Source of the DNA: Rhodobacteraceae bacterium UBA6273
GTDB lineage: Bacteria; Pseudomonadota; Alphaproteobacteria; Rhodobacterales; Rhodobacteraceae
Reading direction: 5' to 3'
Assembly: GCA_002440625.1 (NCBI GenBank)
Contig: DJUV01000117.1
Location: 1-39,599, forward strand
DNA length: 39,599 nt
Position numbers and translations under genes: made by a program. The notes beneath the pieces were generated by a model. The model did no database searches. It saw only the letters and a program-made list of their open reading frames with translations, and was not told the origin of the DNA. Shown here in pieces: positions 1 to 8,059 of the stretch (positions are counted from its first letter, which is position 1; the number at the start of each line of letters is the position of its first letter).

Positions 1-347
1 CGCCGGTCTGCAAGATCATGGATTTCGGCAAGTTCAAGTACGAGAACCAGAAGCGCGAGGCCGAGGCGCGGAAAAAGCAGAAGATCATCGAGATCAAGGA
101 AATCAAGTTCCGTCCGGGCACCGACACGCATGACTATGACGTCAAGATGCGTTCGGTGAAGAAGTTCCTTGAGGAAGGCGACAAGGTGAAAGTTACCCTG
201 CGCTTCCGTGGCCGCGAGATGGCCCACCAGGAGCTTGGCCTTGACCTTCTGAAACGGGTTGCCGCCGATGTCGACGATATGGGCAAGGTCGAAAACATGC
301 CCCGGCTGGAAGGCCGCCAGATGGTGATGATGATCGGCCCGAAGTAA
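1..347 (+). CDS. infC: Translation initiation factor IF-3, C-terminal part (5' truncated by window edge)
   Basis: IF-3 binds the 30S subunit, keeps it apart from 50S and proofreads the initiator tRNA-start codon pairing. The frame is open from the first bases (first whole codon at position 3) and reads the linker segment [19 protein letters not shown] (here from [10 protein letters not shown]) followed by the whole C-terminal domain: [17 protein letters not shown], the [17 protein letters not shown] strand-helix and a conserved end near MMIGPK. Only the N-terminal domain is missing, lost to the window edge rather than by mutation. A good intrinsic terminator follows 22 bases after the stop, so the transcript probably ends here. 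Identification is secure. Confidence 0.97.
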   Translation, partial: PVCKIMDFGKFKYENQKREAEARKKQKIIEIKEIKFRPGTDTHDYDVKMRSVKKFLEEGDKVKVTLRFRGREMAHQELGLDLLKRVAADVDDMGKVENMPRLEGRQMVMMIGPK

Positions 348-368
348 GGGACCGGCATTCGGGATCGC

Positions 369-393
369 GGCCCTCCCCTTGGGAGGGCCTTTT
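369..393 (+). terminator. Intrinsic terminator after infC
   Basis: A perfect 9-bp stem (GGCCCTCCC / GGGAGGGCC) with a 3-base loop CTT is followed directly by TTTT. It lies between the infC stop and the rlmJ ribosome-binding site, so rlmJ may be expressed separately or by read-through. Confidence 0.9.
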
Positions 394-410
394 CATTTCG
401 GGGAAGGCGG

Positions 411-1193
411 ATGCTCTCCTACCAGCACATTTACCATGCCGGGAACATGGCCGACCTGCACAAGCACGCTTTGCTGGCGGCGATGCTTGGGTACCTTACG
501 GCCAAGGACAAACCCTTGAGCTATATCGAGACCCATGCCGGGCGTGGGCTCTATGACCTCGGCGCCCCCGAGGCGCTGAAGACCGGCGAGGCGGCGGAAG
601 GTGTGCTGAGGCTTGGCGGCCGGCTGGAGGCCGCGCATCCCTTCGCCCGCGTCCTCACCCGCATCCGCGCTGTGCATGGTCCGGATGCCTATCCCGGCTC
701 GCCCCTGATCGCGGCGGAGATGCTGCGCCAGGATGACCGGATCACGCTTGCCGAACTCCACCCGCGCGAATTCGCAGCGCTTGAGGCGGCGATGGCACCC
801 TACCCTGCCCGCGTCGTCAGGGAGGATGGGTTGCAACTCGCGCTCAGCCTCACCCCGCCCGACCCGCGCCGGGGCCTGATGCTGATCGACCCGAGTTATG
901 AGGTGAAAGCCGACTACGCCGCCCTGCCGCCGCTCCTCCGCAAGGTCCATGCGAAATGGAACGTCGGGGTGCTGGCGCTCTGGTATCCGCTGCTCGCCTC
1001 CGGCGCCGAACGCCCGATGGTCGCGGCGCTCGACGCGCTCGGCCTGCCGAAGGTGCTGCGCCACGAACTTCGCTTTCCGCCGGCGCGGGAGGGGCATGGG
1101 ATGGTGGGGTCCGGCATGTTCGTGGTCAACGCACCCTTCGGGCTGGCGGAGGAAGCGGCGCGGCTTGACGGAGTGTTTGCGGCCCGCCGCTGA
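411..1193 (+). CDS. rlmJ: 23S rRNA (adenine(2030)-N6)-methyltransferase RlmJ
   Basis: RlmJ methylates N6 of A2030 in 23S rRNA using S-adenosylmethionine. The 260-residue product is close to the E. coli length (280). It begins with the family hallmark MLSYQHIYHAGNMADLHKH, continues with the SAM-site segment YIETHAGRGLYDL near residue 40, and has the catalytic motif IV as LIDPSYE near residue 162 (DPPY-type; here Pro is replaced by Ser, as in a minority of the family). The C-terminal GMVGSGMFVVNAPF block is also typical. The ATG at 411 has a purine-rich GGGGAAGG ahead of it. It stands alone, with infC upstream and a convergent molybdopterin gene downstream. Confidence 0.93.
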   Translation: MLSYQHIYHAGNMADLHKHALLAAMLGYLTAKDKPLSYIETHAGRGLYDLGAPEALKTGEAAEGVLRLGGRLEAAHPFARVLTRIRAVHGPDAYPGSPLIAAEMLRQDDRITLAELHPREFAALEAAMAPYPARVVREDGLQLALSLTPPDPRRGLMLIDPSYEVKADYAALPPLLRKVHAKWNVGVLALWYPLLASGAERPMVAALDALGLPKVLRHELRFPPAREGHGMVGSGMFVVNAPFGLAEEAARLDGVFAARR

Positions 1194-1265
1194 GGCGTCG
1201 AGCGCGTTTCTCCTTTTATATGAACCACATGCGCAACAAAGGTCCGCGAGAGGTGGAGACGCTCC

Positions 1266-2270
1266 CTACCCCCGCCTATCCCTCGGCTCCGGCCGGATCG
1301 GGATTTCCTTCAGAAGCCCGCCGACCCCCATCCCGGCGATATCCTCGGCATCCGGCATGATCCCGCAGGCGATGCGTTCCAGCACCCAGTCAGCGCCGTT
1401 GAGCGCCGGCGACCGGGCGCAGCCCGGCAAGCCGATGACCGGGCGGTTGCCGAGCGCGCCGTAGAAAAGAAGGTTGCCGGGGTCGACCGGCATGCCGAAG
1501 CGCGCCACCGTCCCACCGGCGCGGCGCAGACCTTCGGGGGCGACATCGTGGCTGTCGGAGGTCGCCGCCCCGGTGAGGATCAGCGACAGATCGCCCTTCA
1601 GCCGGGCCAGCGCCGCGGCGATCTCCGCCTCCTCATGCGGGACCGCGACGACCTCGGCCAGATCCATCCCGAGCCGCGAAAGCCGGGTGCGCACCGCCTC
1701 TTCCGCTTTCGGCCCAAGGTCCTTCGCCTGCCCCGGCGCATCCGTCAGGATCAGGCCCGCGCTCTGCATCACTACGGGTCGCACCCGCAAAGCGCCTTCG
1801 GCCTCCGCCACGGCACGGGCCAGCGCCGCCTCGGCCACGGCATAGGTGATGACCTTGACCGTCGCCACCATCGTCCCCGCCGCCACCCGCGCGAAGGCGG
1901 GCAGGACGGCAAGCGTCAGCGCCGGGTCGATGAGGTTCAGCGCCCGGATTGCGGCCGGGTCAAGCCCGACCACCCCCGGTCCCGTCGCATGGAAATTCAC
2001 CCTTCCCTTCTGCGGTGCCGTCAGCCGCAGATGCGCCGCAGCCGGGTCGGGCACCATCGCCCGGGAAAGCTGCTCTGCTGCCCGGTCCTCGCCGACATCG
2101 CCGGGATCGAGCCGGGCGACGACGATCTCGGCAATGCCCGCGCCGGTGATCGCGGCAAGGTCGGCGGCGGAGAGTACCCGCCCCTTCGGCATCTTCCTGC
2201 GCCCCAGCATCAGCGAATGCGCCAGAACCGCGCCCTCCGCCTCTGCCACCGGAACCGTGCCGAACCGCAT
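1266..2270 (-). CDS. Molybdopterin-binding (MoCF_biosynth) protein, molybdenum-hydroxylase accessory
   Basis: A 334-residue protein with a MoeA/MogA-type molybdopterin-binding domain in its C-terminal half. The visible motifs are LILTDAPGQAKD, LILTGAATSDSHDVAPEGL (the pterin-binding turn) and PVDPGNLLFYGALGNRPVIGLPG. The N-terminal half resembles the stand-alone MoCF protein found beside XdhC; in some relatives this unit is fused to a MobA-like nucleotidyltransferase, which is absent here. Its ATG shares one base with the xdhC stop (TGATG), so the two are translationally coupled. The likely role is Mo-cofactor handling for xanthine-dehydrogenase-family enzymes (inference from family and partner). 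It is not a full MoeA, which is usually about 400 residues. Confidence 0.82.
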   Translation of the reverse strand: MRFGTVPVAEAEGAVLAHSLMLGRRKMPKGRVLSAADLAAITGAGIAEIVVARLDPGDVGEDRAAEQLSRAMVPDPAAAHLRLTAPQKGRVNFHATGPGVVGLDPAAIRALNLIDPALTLAVLPAFARVAAGTMVATVKVITYAVAEAALARAVAEAEGALRVRPVVMQSAGLILTDAPGQAKDLGPKAEEAVRTRLSRLGMDLAEVVAVPHEEAEIAAALARLKGDLSLILTGAATSDSHDVAPEGLRRAGGTVARFGMPVDPGNLLFYGALGNRPVIGLPGCARSPALNGADWVLERIACGIMPDAEDIAGMGVGGLLKEIPIRPEPRDRRG

Positions 2271-3241
2271 CAGCCGCGCCTCAGAACCTGTGTCACTTCG
2301 GCCATGATCGACACCGCGATCTCCGCCGGGCTTTTCGCACCGATATCAAGGCCGACCGGCGCGTGGATGCGGGCGATCTCGGCATCGGTGAACCCTGCCT
2401 CCTCAAGCCGGGTGAGCCTCTTGGCATGGGTCCGGGAGGAGCCGAGGCAGCCGAGGTAAAAGCAGTCGGACCTCAGCGCCGACTGGATCGCCGGATCGTC
2501 AAGCTTCGGATCATGGGTCAGCGTCACCACGGCGGTACGGGCATCAAGACCGAGTGCCGCCATCGCCTCATCCGGCCAATCATGGCTGATGACTTCGCCA
2601 GCGAAGCGCGCTTCCGATCCGAAAGCCTCCCTCGGGTCGATGAGCAAAGGATCATAGCCGCAGCTTCGTGCCATGCCGACCAGCGGTTGGGCGATATGGA
2701 CGGCGCCGACGATGATCATGCGCAGGGGCGGGTTGTGGATGGCCACGAACAGGCTTTCGTCGATGCCGGACTTGTCGGCGCGGAACCGGTCGCGATGCGG
2801 GCCGTCGCGCGGGCTGAGGCTCCGGTCCCAGCTTTCCAGATCGACGGCATAGGCGATCCCGACCCGACCCGCGCGCGCCGTCACGATATCGGCCAGCATA
2901 GCTTCGGGCAGCGCCCTGCCGACCGGCTCCACCAGAACCCGGATGGTGCCGCCGCAGGCGAGGCCCACGGCGAAGGCGTCGTTGTCGGAAACGCCGTAGG
3001 TGAGCACCCGCGGCTTGCCATCTTCCAGTGCCGCCTGCGCTTCGGCCACCACCGCACCCTCGACGCAGCCGCCGGAGACGGAGCCCATCATCTCGCCCGC
3101 ACCCGATATGGCCAACTGGCTCCCCACGGGCCGGGGGGCGGAGCCCCAGGTCTCGATCACGGTCGCAAGGGCCGCGCCCTTGCCCGCACGATGCCAATCC
3201 AGCGCAATCTCGGGTATCCTGTCGTGCTCGGCGCGGTCCAT
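2270..3241 (-). CDS. xdhC: XdhC/CoxF family molybdenum cofactor chaperone
   Basis: XdhC proteins bind the Mo cofactor, promote its sulfuration and insert it into xanthine-dehydrogenase-type apoenzymes. This 323-residue protein has the N-terminal XdhC/CoxI domain with the signature SVSGGCVEGAV and VGLACGGTIRVLVEP, and the C-terminal Rossmann-like half starting at MIIVGAVHIAQPLVGMA, with TLTHDPKLDDPAIQ later. I chose the ATG at 3241 because GGAGG lies 8 bases upstream; a TTG seven codons further upstream lacks a site. It is the first gene of a two-gene unit with the MoCF protein. No hydroxylase subunit is adjacent; the nearest is at 27.5-32.4 kb. Confidence 0.88.
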   Translation of the reverse strand: MDRAEHDRIPEIALDWHRAGKGAALATVIETWGSAPRPVGSQLAISGAGEMMGSVSGGCVEGAVVAEAQAALEDGKPRVLTYGVSDNDAFAVGLACGGTIRVLVEPVGRALPEAMLADIVTARAGRVGIAYAVDLESWDRSLSPRDGPHRDRFRADKSGIDESLFVAIHNPPLRMIIVGAVHIAQPLVGMARSCGYDPLLIDPREAFGSEARFAGEVISHDWPDEAMAALGLDARTAVVTLTHDPKLDDPAIQSALRSDCFYLGCLGSSRTHAKRLTRLEEAGFTDAEIARIHAPVGLDIGAKSPAEIAVSIMAEVTQVLRRG

Positions 3242-3310
3242 TGTCGGGTCCTCCGGCGCCAATATGCGGCGGGTGCGCGGGGGAGGCCAGTGGCAAAAAG
3301 TCGGACGCGG

Positions 3311-3799
3311 CTAGTCGCGTATTGTGACAGACGCGCGCCGGATGCGAAGCTGGAAGCAGTTGTTCCGGGCCGAACGGACATCGACAAAGGCGATGGCCGG
3401 GTCTTCCAGCAGGCCGCGCGCGCAGTCCTCGATTTCACCTTTGGGCACGATGTGCCCGGTGCCGTAGCGGATGCGGTGACCGTGGGTATAACCCTTCAGG
3501 AGGTAGTCCGGGCTTGTCCCCAGGATCGGCGGCACGCCGTCCCCTGACCACGGCGCGCAATCGTCGGCGCAAAGGAAGATCGGTCCTGTCTCAGCATAGG
3601 GCTGCGGTGCCGGGAATGGCCGGTGGGCGAGGATCAGGTACTCGCGCCCGGCCTCAACGTTCTTCAAGCAATGGCGGCAGGGCTCACCCTTGCCATCGGC
3701 CACGGCGCCGCGCTCAGGCGGCTGCCCGTTGGCATCGGGGGCGCCGGCGCGCAGGGCGCGGGCAAGCTCGGTCGGGATCGGTTCATAGGTCAGGTCCAT
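3311..3799 (-). CDS. DUF1203 domain-containing protein
   Basis: A 162-residue soluble protein of the DUF1203 family, function unknown. Family features visible are the CRHCLKNV motif (CxxC) near residue 40, HRPFPAPQPYAETGPIFLCADDC in the middle and the RNNCFQLRIRRA end. The ATG at 3799 begins MDLTYEPIP, as expected for the family; a GTG 18 codons upstream would add an unrelated stretch. The start codon lies inside a perfect 12-bp inverted repeat (see the separate entry), and only a weak purine run precedes it. The upstream neighbour is the OmpA-family gene on the same strand, 89 bases away. Confidence 0.75.
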   Translation of the reverse strand: MDLTYEPIPTELARALRAGAPDANGQPPERGAVADGKGEPCRHCLKNVEAGREYLILAHRPFPAPQPYAETGPIFLCADDCAPWSGDGVPPILGTSPDYLLKGYTHGHRIRYGTGHIVPKGEIEDCARGLLEDPAIAFVDVRSARNNCFQLRIRRASVTIRD

Positions 3800-3832
3800 G
3801 GGGCATCTCGCTTTTCGGAAGATGCCCCATGG
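3796..3832 (-). promoter_or_regulatory. Perfect 12-bp inverted repeat enclosing the DUF1203 start codon
   Basis: Arms CCATGGGGCATC (3796-3807) and GATGCCCCATGG (3821-3832) are perfectly complementary with a 13-base loop. In the minus-strand mRNA the 3' arm contains the chosen ATG (3797-3799), so a folded leader would bury the start. No T-run follows, so it is not a normal terminator. It could equally be a DNA operator. Direct sequence observation; the function is inferred. Confidence 0.5.
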
Positions 3833-3888
3833 TGGGGTCGGGCGGGGACACACTCGACCCGAAGTTTGCGTATTCCTGAGCCGGGCCG

Positions 3889-5595
3889 TCAGTTCGACGC
3901 CTGCCGCAGAAGGTCAGTGATGCGGCGGACGCTGGCGCGGCGGTTCGCCCGTTCCGACCCGCCCGTCTGCACCTTCAGGAACTCCTCGCCATAGCCCTGC
4001 ACCACCATGTTTTCCGGCGGCACGTCGAAATACTCGGACATGGCGAGCGCCACCGATTCCGCGCGCCGGTCGGAAAGCGCGAGGTTCGAGGCCGCCGAAC
4101 CAACGGCATCGGTATGGCCTTCGATCAGGAACATCTCGCGCGGGTTGGCGTCGATGTAGCTTTTCATCAGCCGCCCGAGCCGCGACAGCGCTTCGGCCTG
4201 ATCCGGCCGGATCGCCGCAGATCCCGTCTCGAAGGTGATCGCGTTGAGGTCGATCACCGGCACCAGCGCGCGGACCTGCTGGATGTCTCGGATCTGCGCC
4301 AGCGAAAACTCGCGGTCGAAAGCAGCCTGACGCGAGAGGGCGGCGCGCAGGGCGTCGTCGTCGCCGTAGCTGTCGACCTCGATCACCGGCGCAGGCGGCG
4401 GCAGGCGCGTCACGTCGACGGGTTGGTACTGGACCGTATCGTCGACAAGAAGCGTCTGGCGGCCATCGCGGGAGATATGGACCCGGCGCAACACGCGGTA
4501 TTCCGCATCGCGGATCGTCACGATGCGCGAGCCGTCTTCCCGCGTCACCGTGGTGCGCGAGGAGCCGTCATCGAAGCGCTCGGTGCGGACGGTCGATCCG
4601 GGCTGACGAAGCAGCGCGTTGTCGTCCTTGATGATCTGGTAGGTGCCGTCGGGGCGTTCGACCACGACGCGGTCGCCGGAATTCAGCTCCACCTTGCGGT
4701 TATTCGAGATCATCGCACCCACGGCAAGCGCGCCAAGGCCGATGAGGATGGCTTTCTCGCCGTCCGAGAGGCCCTTGTCCTTCTTCTTGGCCGTGGCAGA
4801 GGCGGTCGCCGTCGCGGCGGCGGCGGGCTGGTTCACCGGGTTGGCGAAATCCTCGCTCGACGAACGTGCGGAGTCTTCGGTGACGACTTCCTCGACCACC
4901 TCGGCATCGGCGGGAGCCGCTGCGTCGGGGTCAGCGGTGGCGGCGGCGGCAACCGGGGCCTCGCCGGTGACGGCGTCAGGCTGGACCGGAAGCTCAGGCA
5001 CGACCACCTCGGTCGTGGCCCCGGTGGAGGTTTCGGCGCTGCCTTCCGCCTCGGCGGCGGGCGCAGGTTCTTCCGCAGGTTCGGTGCTGGCCTCAGTGTC
5101 TGTTGTGTCGGTTGCAGGCGCGGCCTCGGCCGGGGCTTCCTCGGCGGCGGGCGCATCCGGTGCGGGTTCGGTCGTGACCGGCGTATCCGGTGCGGGCGCT
5201 TCTTCAGTGGCGGCAGGCTCCTCGGGGGCGGCCTCGACTGGAGCCTCCGCGGCGGGTTCTTCAGCGGCGGGCGCGGCATCGGCCGGCGCCTCGTCCGGTA
5301 CTACGGCTTCGGGCGCTGCCTCGGCAGGTGCTTCCTCAGACGCTGCGGCCTCTGGCGCTGCCTCGACGGGCGCTGCCTCGGGCTCCGGCTCGGGAGTCAC
5401 GGCCTCGGGTTCTGGCGCGGGTTCTTCCGCCGGCGCCGGGGCAGGTTCCACGACCTCGGCGCAGGGCTGCTGGCTGCCGTCGGCACAAAGCGCCGCCGGA
5501 TCGGCGGGGGCCGTTTCCTGCGGATACACGGGACCGCCGGCCAGAAGCGACAGGCTCGCAATCAGCGCGGTCGAGGTATTGAGGCTTTTCCGCAT
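3889..5595 (-). CDS. OmpA-family protein with long Pro/Ala/Glu-rich N-terminal region
   Basis: A 568-residue exported protein. Residues 1-26 form a signal peptide (MRKSLNTSTALIASLSLLAGG). Residues ~50-245 are an extremely acidic Ala/Pro/Glu low-complexity stretch, residues ~281-296 a hydrophobic segment (AILIGLGALAVGAMI), then a basic linker rich in short charged beta-strand repeats. Residues ~450-565 are an OmpA C-terminal domain. The peptidoglycan-binding signature reads FETGSAAIRPDQ, then LIEGHTDAVGS, then LALSDRRAESV, including the Asp and Arg that contact diaminopimelate. The ATG at 5595 has AAGGAG 6 bases upstream; an open frame continues beyond it but has no site. Likely role: anchoring the envelope to peptidoglycan, with the acidic region as a periplasmic spacer. 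Confidence 0.87.
   Translation of the reverse strand: MRKSLNTSTALIASLSLLAGGPVYPQETAPADPAALCADGSQQPCAEVVEPAPAPAEEPAPEPEAVTPEPEPEAAPVEAAPEAAASEEAPAEAAPEAVVPDEAPADAAPAAEEPAAEAPVEAAPEEPAATEEAPAPDTPVTTEPAPDAPAAEEAPAEAAPATDTTDTEASTEPAEEPAPAAEAEGSAETSTGATTEVVVPELPVQPDAVTGEAPVAAAATADPDAAAPADAEVVEEVVTEDSARSSSEDFANPVNQPAAAATATASATAKKKDKGLSDGEKAILIGLGALAVGAMISNNRKVELNSGDRVVVERPDGTYQIIKDDNALLRQPGSTVRTERFDDGSSRTTVTREDGSRIVTIRDAEYRVLRRVHISRDGRQTLLVDDTVQYQPVDVTRLPPPAPVIEVDSYGDDDALRAALSRQAAFDREFSLAQIRDIQQVRALVPVIDLNAITFETGSAAIRPDQAEALSRLGRLMKSYIDANPREMFLIEGHTDAVGSAASNLALSDRRAESVALAMSEYFDVPPENMVVQGYGEEFLKVQTGGSERANRRASVRRITDLLRQASN
4861..5445 (-). repeat. Low-complexity Ala/Pro/Glu coding repeat in the OmpA-family gene
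   Basis: Degenerate in-frame units such as EEAPAEAAPE, PAAEEPA and APEAAPVEAA repeat across about 195 codons. On the plus strand they appear as recurrent GGCGGCTTCTTC-like words. Such tracts often vary in length between strains. Confidence 0.75.
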
Positions 5596-5707
5596 GTAGT
5601 TCTCCTTCCCGGAAAGTCGCATGTTCGTTTGGTCCCCAACGAGCGGGGCCACCTTATGGTTCCGAGACTTAGGGCAACGCGCGCTGTTATGCGATAGCGG
5701 CAGGGCG

Positions 5708-6967
5708 CTAGCCGTCTGCAAGAAGCCGCATGAGCCGGTCTTTCTCGCCCGCGTCGCGCGCCCGGCCGATGGCGTCGCCAAGGGCTTCGAGCGAGGCGAT
5801 GGAATGGCCGGCGCGGAAGCTGTCAACATGGGGCAGCATGGCGGCGATCCCGCGCGCCTTCGGCATGAAGCCGTCCCAGCGAAGAAGCGGGTTGATCCAG
5901 ATGAGGCGGCGGGCGGAAAGGTGCAGCCGTTCCATCTCGCGCCCAAGATCGTGGCCGGTGTCCCGGTCAAGCCCGTCGGTGATGAGCAGGACGACCGCCC
6001 CCTGCCCCATGACCCGGCGCGACCAGTCGCGGTTGAAGGCATGGAGCGAGGCGCCGATCCGGGTGCCGCCCTGCCAGTCCTGCGCTTCCGCCCCCGCAGC
6101 GGCAAGGGCGGCATCGACATCGCGGTGTTTCAGGTGCCTTGTGATGTTGGTCAGCCTTGTGCCGAAGGTGAAGGCATGGACCCGCGCCCAGCCCGCGCCC
6201 TTGTGGTTGGCGACGGCATGAAGGAAATGGAGGACCATCCGGCTGTAATGCGACATGGAGCCGGAAATGTCGCACAAGACGACGAGATTGGGCCAGCGCG
6301 TGCGTTGGCTTTTCCTGGAAAGCCAGGCGACCTCGCCGCCCCGCCGCATCGCCGCGCGCATGGTGCCGCGCCAGTCGGCGACTGATCCCTGTGCATCCGC
6401 CTTCATCCGCCGCGAGGCGAGCGGGCGGACGGGCAGCTTCAGCCTTGCGATCATCCTTTTGGCCTCTGCGATCTCGGCGGTCGACATCTGTTCGAAGTCG
6501 AGCGACTTCAGGCGTTCCTCGGCGGAGATCGTCGCCGTCGCATCGGCCTCGATCTCGACCTCATCCTCGCCGTCATCCTCGCGGCCCGGAATTTCGCGGT
6601 CGGCACCGTCAAGAAGCGCTTCCGCCGCCCGCTTTTCGGCGGCAGCGGCGGCGCGGTCCTCCTGTGCGCCGTGAACGGCGGGGAGCATCAGGCTCATCAT
6701 GTGTTCGAGGTAACGCGGGTCGCGCCAGTAGAGCCGGTAGACCTGGTGAAAGACCGCGCGTTCCTCGGGGCGCGAGACGAAGGAGGCGTGGAGGACCCAG
6801 TAAAAGTCCATCCGCTCCGAAAACCCCGCCGCCTCGACCGCGCGGATGGCGTCGATCACCCGGCCCGGCCCGATCCTGAGGCCGGCCTTGCGCAAGGCCC
6901 GGGCGAAATGGGTTATGTTGTCGGCAAGCTTGCCGTCCTCGGGGATGTCGATCGGATCAGCCGTCAT
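5708..6967 (-). CDS. CoxE-like VWA domain protein
   Basis: A 419-residue cytoplasmic protein of the CoxE/VWA type. The N-terminal ~110 residues (ITHFARALRKAGLRIGPGRVIDAIRAV, MDFYWVLHASFVSRPEERAVFHQVY) are the conserved CoxE helical region. An acidic linker follows (~115-150). The VWA domain from ~225 carries the metal-site motif DISGSMS (residues 233-239), later LITDGLDRD. CoxE works with the MoxR-type ATPase CoxD in post-translational maturation of molybdenum CO dehydrogenase in carboxydotrophs. Here the CoxD-like gene is immediately upstream (gap 75 bases, containing a palindromic repeat). No coxMSL structural genes are adjacent, so the client is unproven. Confidence 0.85.
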   Translation of the reverse strand: MTADPIDIPEDGKLADNITHFARALRKAGLRIGPGRVIDAIRAVEAAGFSERMDFYWVLHASFVSRPEERAVFHQVYRLYWRDPRYLEHMMSLMLPAVHGAQEDRAAAAAEKRAAEALLDGADREIPGREDDGEDEVEIEADATATISAEERLKSLDFEQMSTAEIAEAKRMIARLKLPVRPLASRRMKADAQGSVADWRGTMRAAMRRGGEVAWLSRKSQRTRWPNLVVLCDISGSMSHYSRMVLHFLHAVANHKGAGWARVHAFTFGTRLTNITRHLKHRDVDAALAAAGAEAQDWQGGTRIGASLHAFNRDWSRRVMGQGAVVLLITDGLDRDTGHDLGREMERLHLSARRLIWINPLLRWDGFMPKARGIAAMLPHVDSFRAGHSIASLEALGDAIGRARDAGEKDRLMRLLADG

Positions 6968-6974
6968 CGACGTC

Positions 6975-7022
6975 GCGGGGGCGCTGCCCCCGCACCCCCG
7001 GGGTACTTTCGCAACGAAGAAG
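6975..7022 (+). repeat. Dispersed composite element, copy 1 (palindrome plus GGGGTACTTTC tail)
   Basis: The palindrome GCGGGGGC-GCT-GCCCCCGC (6975-6993) is followed by ACCCCCGGGGTACTTTCG and CGAAGAAG. The same order (GGGGGC-nnn-GCCCCC, ACCCC, GGGAGTATTTC, then an A/G-rich end) recurs on the minus strand at 27399-27445, and the tail alone at 18795-18820. It sits between the MoxR and CoxE genes, oriented opposite to them. Confidence 0.6.
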
Positions 7023-7042
7023 CAGGAGGCCGGTCATCGGGG

Positions 7043-7954
7043 TCAGGCCGGGCTGAGTTCGGCGCGGATTTCGTCGAGGATCTTCTTCGCCGGGGCGCCC
7101 GCGATCTTCTGGATGTCGTCCTGATATTTCAGGATCGCGCCCAGGGTGTCGGCGATCACCTCGGGCGAGAGGGCGATCACGTCGAGCGCCAGCAGGCATT
7201 TGGCCCAGTCGATGGTCTCGGCGACGCCGGGGCGCTTGAAGAGATCCTCGCCGCGCAGTTTCTGGACGAAGGCCACCACCTCGCGGCTGAGGGTCTCGGC
7301 CGCTTCCGGGGCGCGGGCGCGGACGATCTCCATCTCGCGTGGGAAGGAGGGGTAGTCGACCCAGTGGTAAAGGCAGCGGCGCTTCAGCGCGTCGTGCACC
7401 TCGCGCGTGCGGTTCGACGTGAGAATCACGATGGGCGGCTCGGGCGCGTGGATGGTGCCAAGCTCGGGGATGGTGACCTGAAAATCGGAGAGCGCTTCGA
7501 GAAGGAAGGCCTCGAAAGGCTCATCGGTGCGGTCGAGCTCGTCGATGAGGAGGACGGGCGCGCCACCGGGTTGCGGGCGCATCGCCTGCAGAAGCGGGCG
7601 TTCGATGAGATAGTCCTCAGTGAACAGCTCGGTCTTCAGCGCATCGCGGTCGGCGCCGCCGGAGGCTTCCGCCGTGCGGATGGCGATCATCTGCGCGGCG
7701 AAGTTCCATTCGCAGACCGCACTTGCCGCATCGAGGCCCTCGTAGCACTGAAGCCTGATGAGCCGCCGCCCGAGGCCGCCGGCGATGGCCTTGGCGATCT
7801 CGGTCTTGCCGACGCCCGCCTCGCCTTCGAGGAAGAGAGGTCGCCCGAGTTTCAGCGCGAGGAAGATCACCGTCGCCAGCGCCCGGCCAACGACATAGTT
7901 CTGCCCGGCGAGAAGCGTCGCGACCGCGTCGATGCTTTTGGGAATGTCGGTCAC
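7043..7954 (-). CDS. MoxR-family AAA+ ATPase, CoxD-like
   Basis: A 303-residue AAA+ ATPase. Walker A is GEAGVGKT (residues 44-51), Walker B VLLIDELDR (134-142), followed by EPFEAFLLEALSDFQV and the sensor-1 segment IVILTSNRTREVHDALKRRCLYHWVDYP, which is typical of MoxR/CoxD proteins. MoxR ATPases act as chaperones with VWA partners; this one is directly upstream of the CoxE-like VWA gene. With XdhC and the MoCF protein nearby the set resembles the maturation module of molybdenum hydroxylases. Start MTDIPKSIDAV is at an ATG with family-like spacing to Walker A. Confidence 0.9.
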   Translation of the reverse strand: MTDIPKSIDAVATLLAGQNYVVGRALATVIFLALKLGRPLFLEGEAGVGKTEIAKAIAGGLGRRLIRLQCYEGLDAASAVCEWNFAAQMIAIRTAEASGGADRDALKTELFTEDYLIERPLLQAMRPQPGGAPVLLIDELDRTDEPFEAFLLEALSDFQVTIPELGTIHAPEPPIVILTSNRTREVHDALKRRCLYHWVDYPSFPREMEIVRARAPEAAETLSREVVAFVQKLRGEDLFKRPGVAETIDWAKCLLALDVIALSPEVIADTLGAILKYQDDIQKIAGAPAKKILDEIRAELSPA

Positions 7955-8059
7955 GGAGCGCGGGCCTCTCTGGCGTTCGTCGCCATGCTGGGGGGCGCGG
8001 CAGGGCGGGTCAAGGGGAGCCCGCAGGTCCAGTCATGCGACTTAAGGCCTATGCCGGCG

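Noticed and set aside
3127..3150. GGGGGGCGGAGCCCC palindrome similar to the dispersed element
   Set aside because: It lies inside the xdhC coding sequence (TWGSAPRPVGS) and lacks the GTATTT tail, so it is explained by codons.
4861..5445. CRISPR or tandem DNA repeat array
   Set aside because: The repetition is degenerate Ala/Pro/Glu coding in a continuous frame with no constant-length repeat or spacers.
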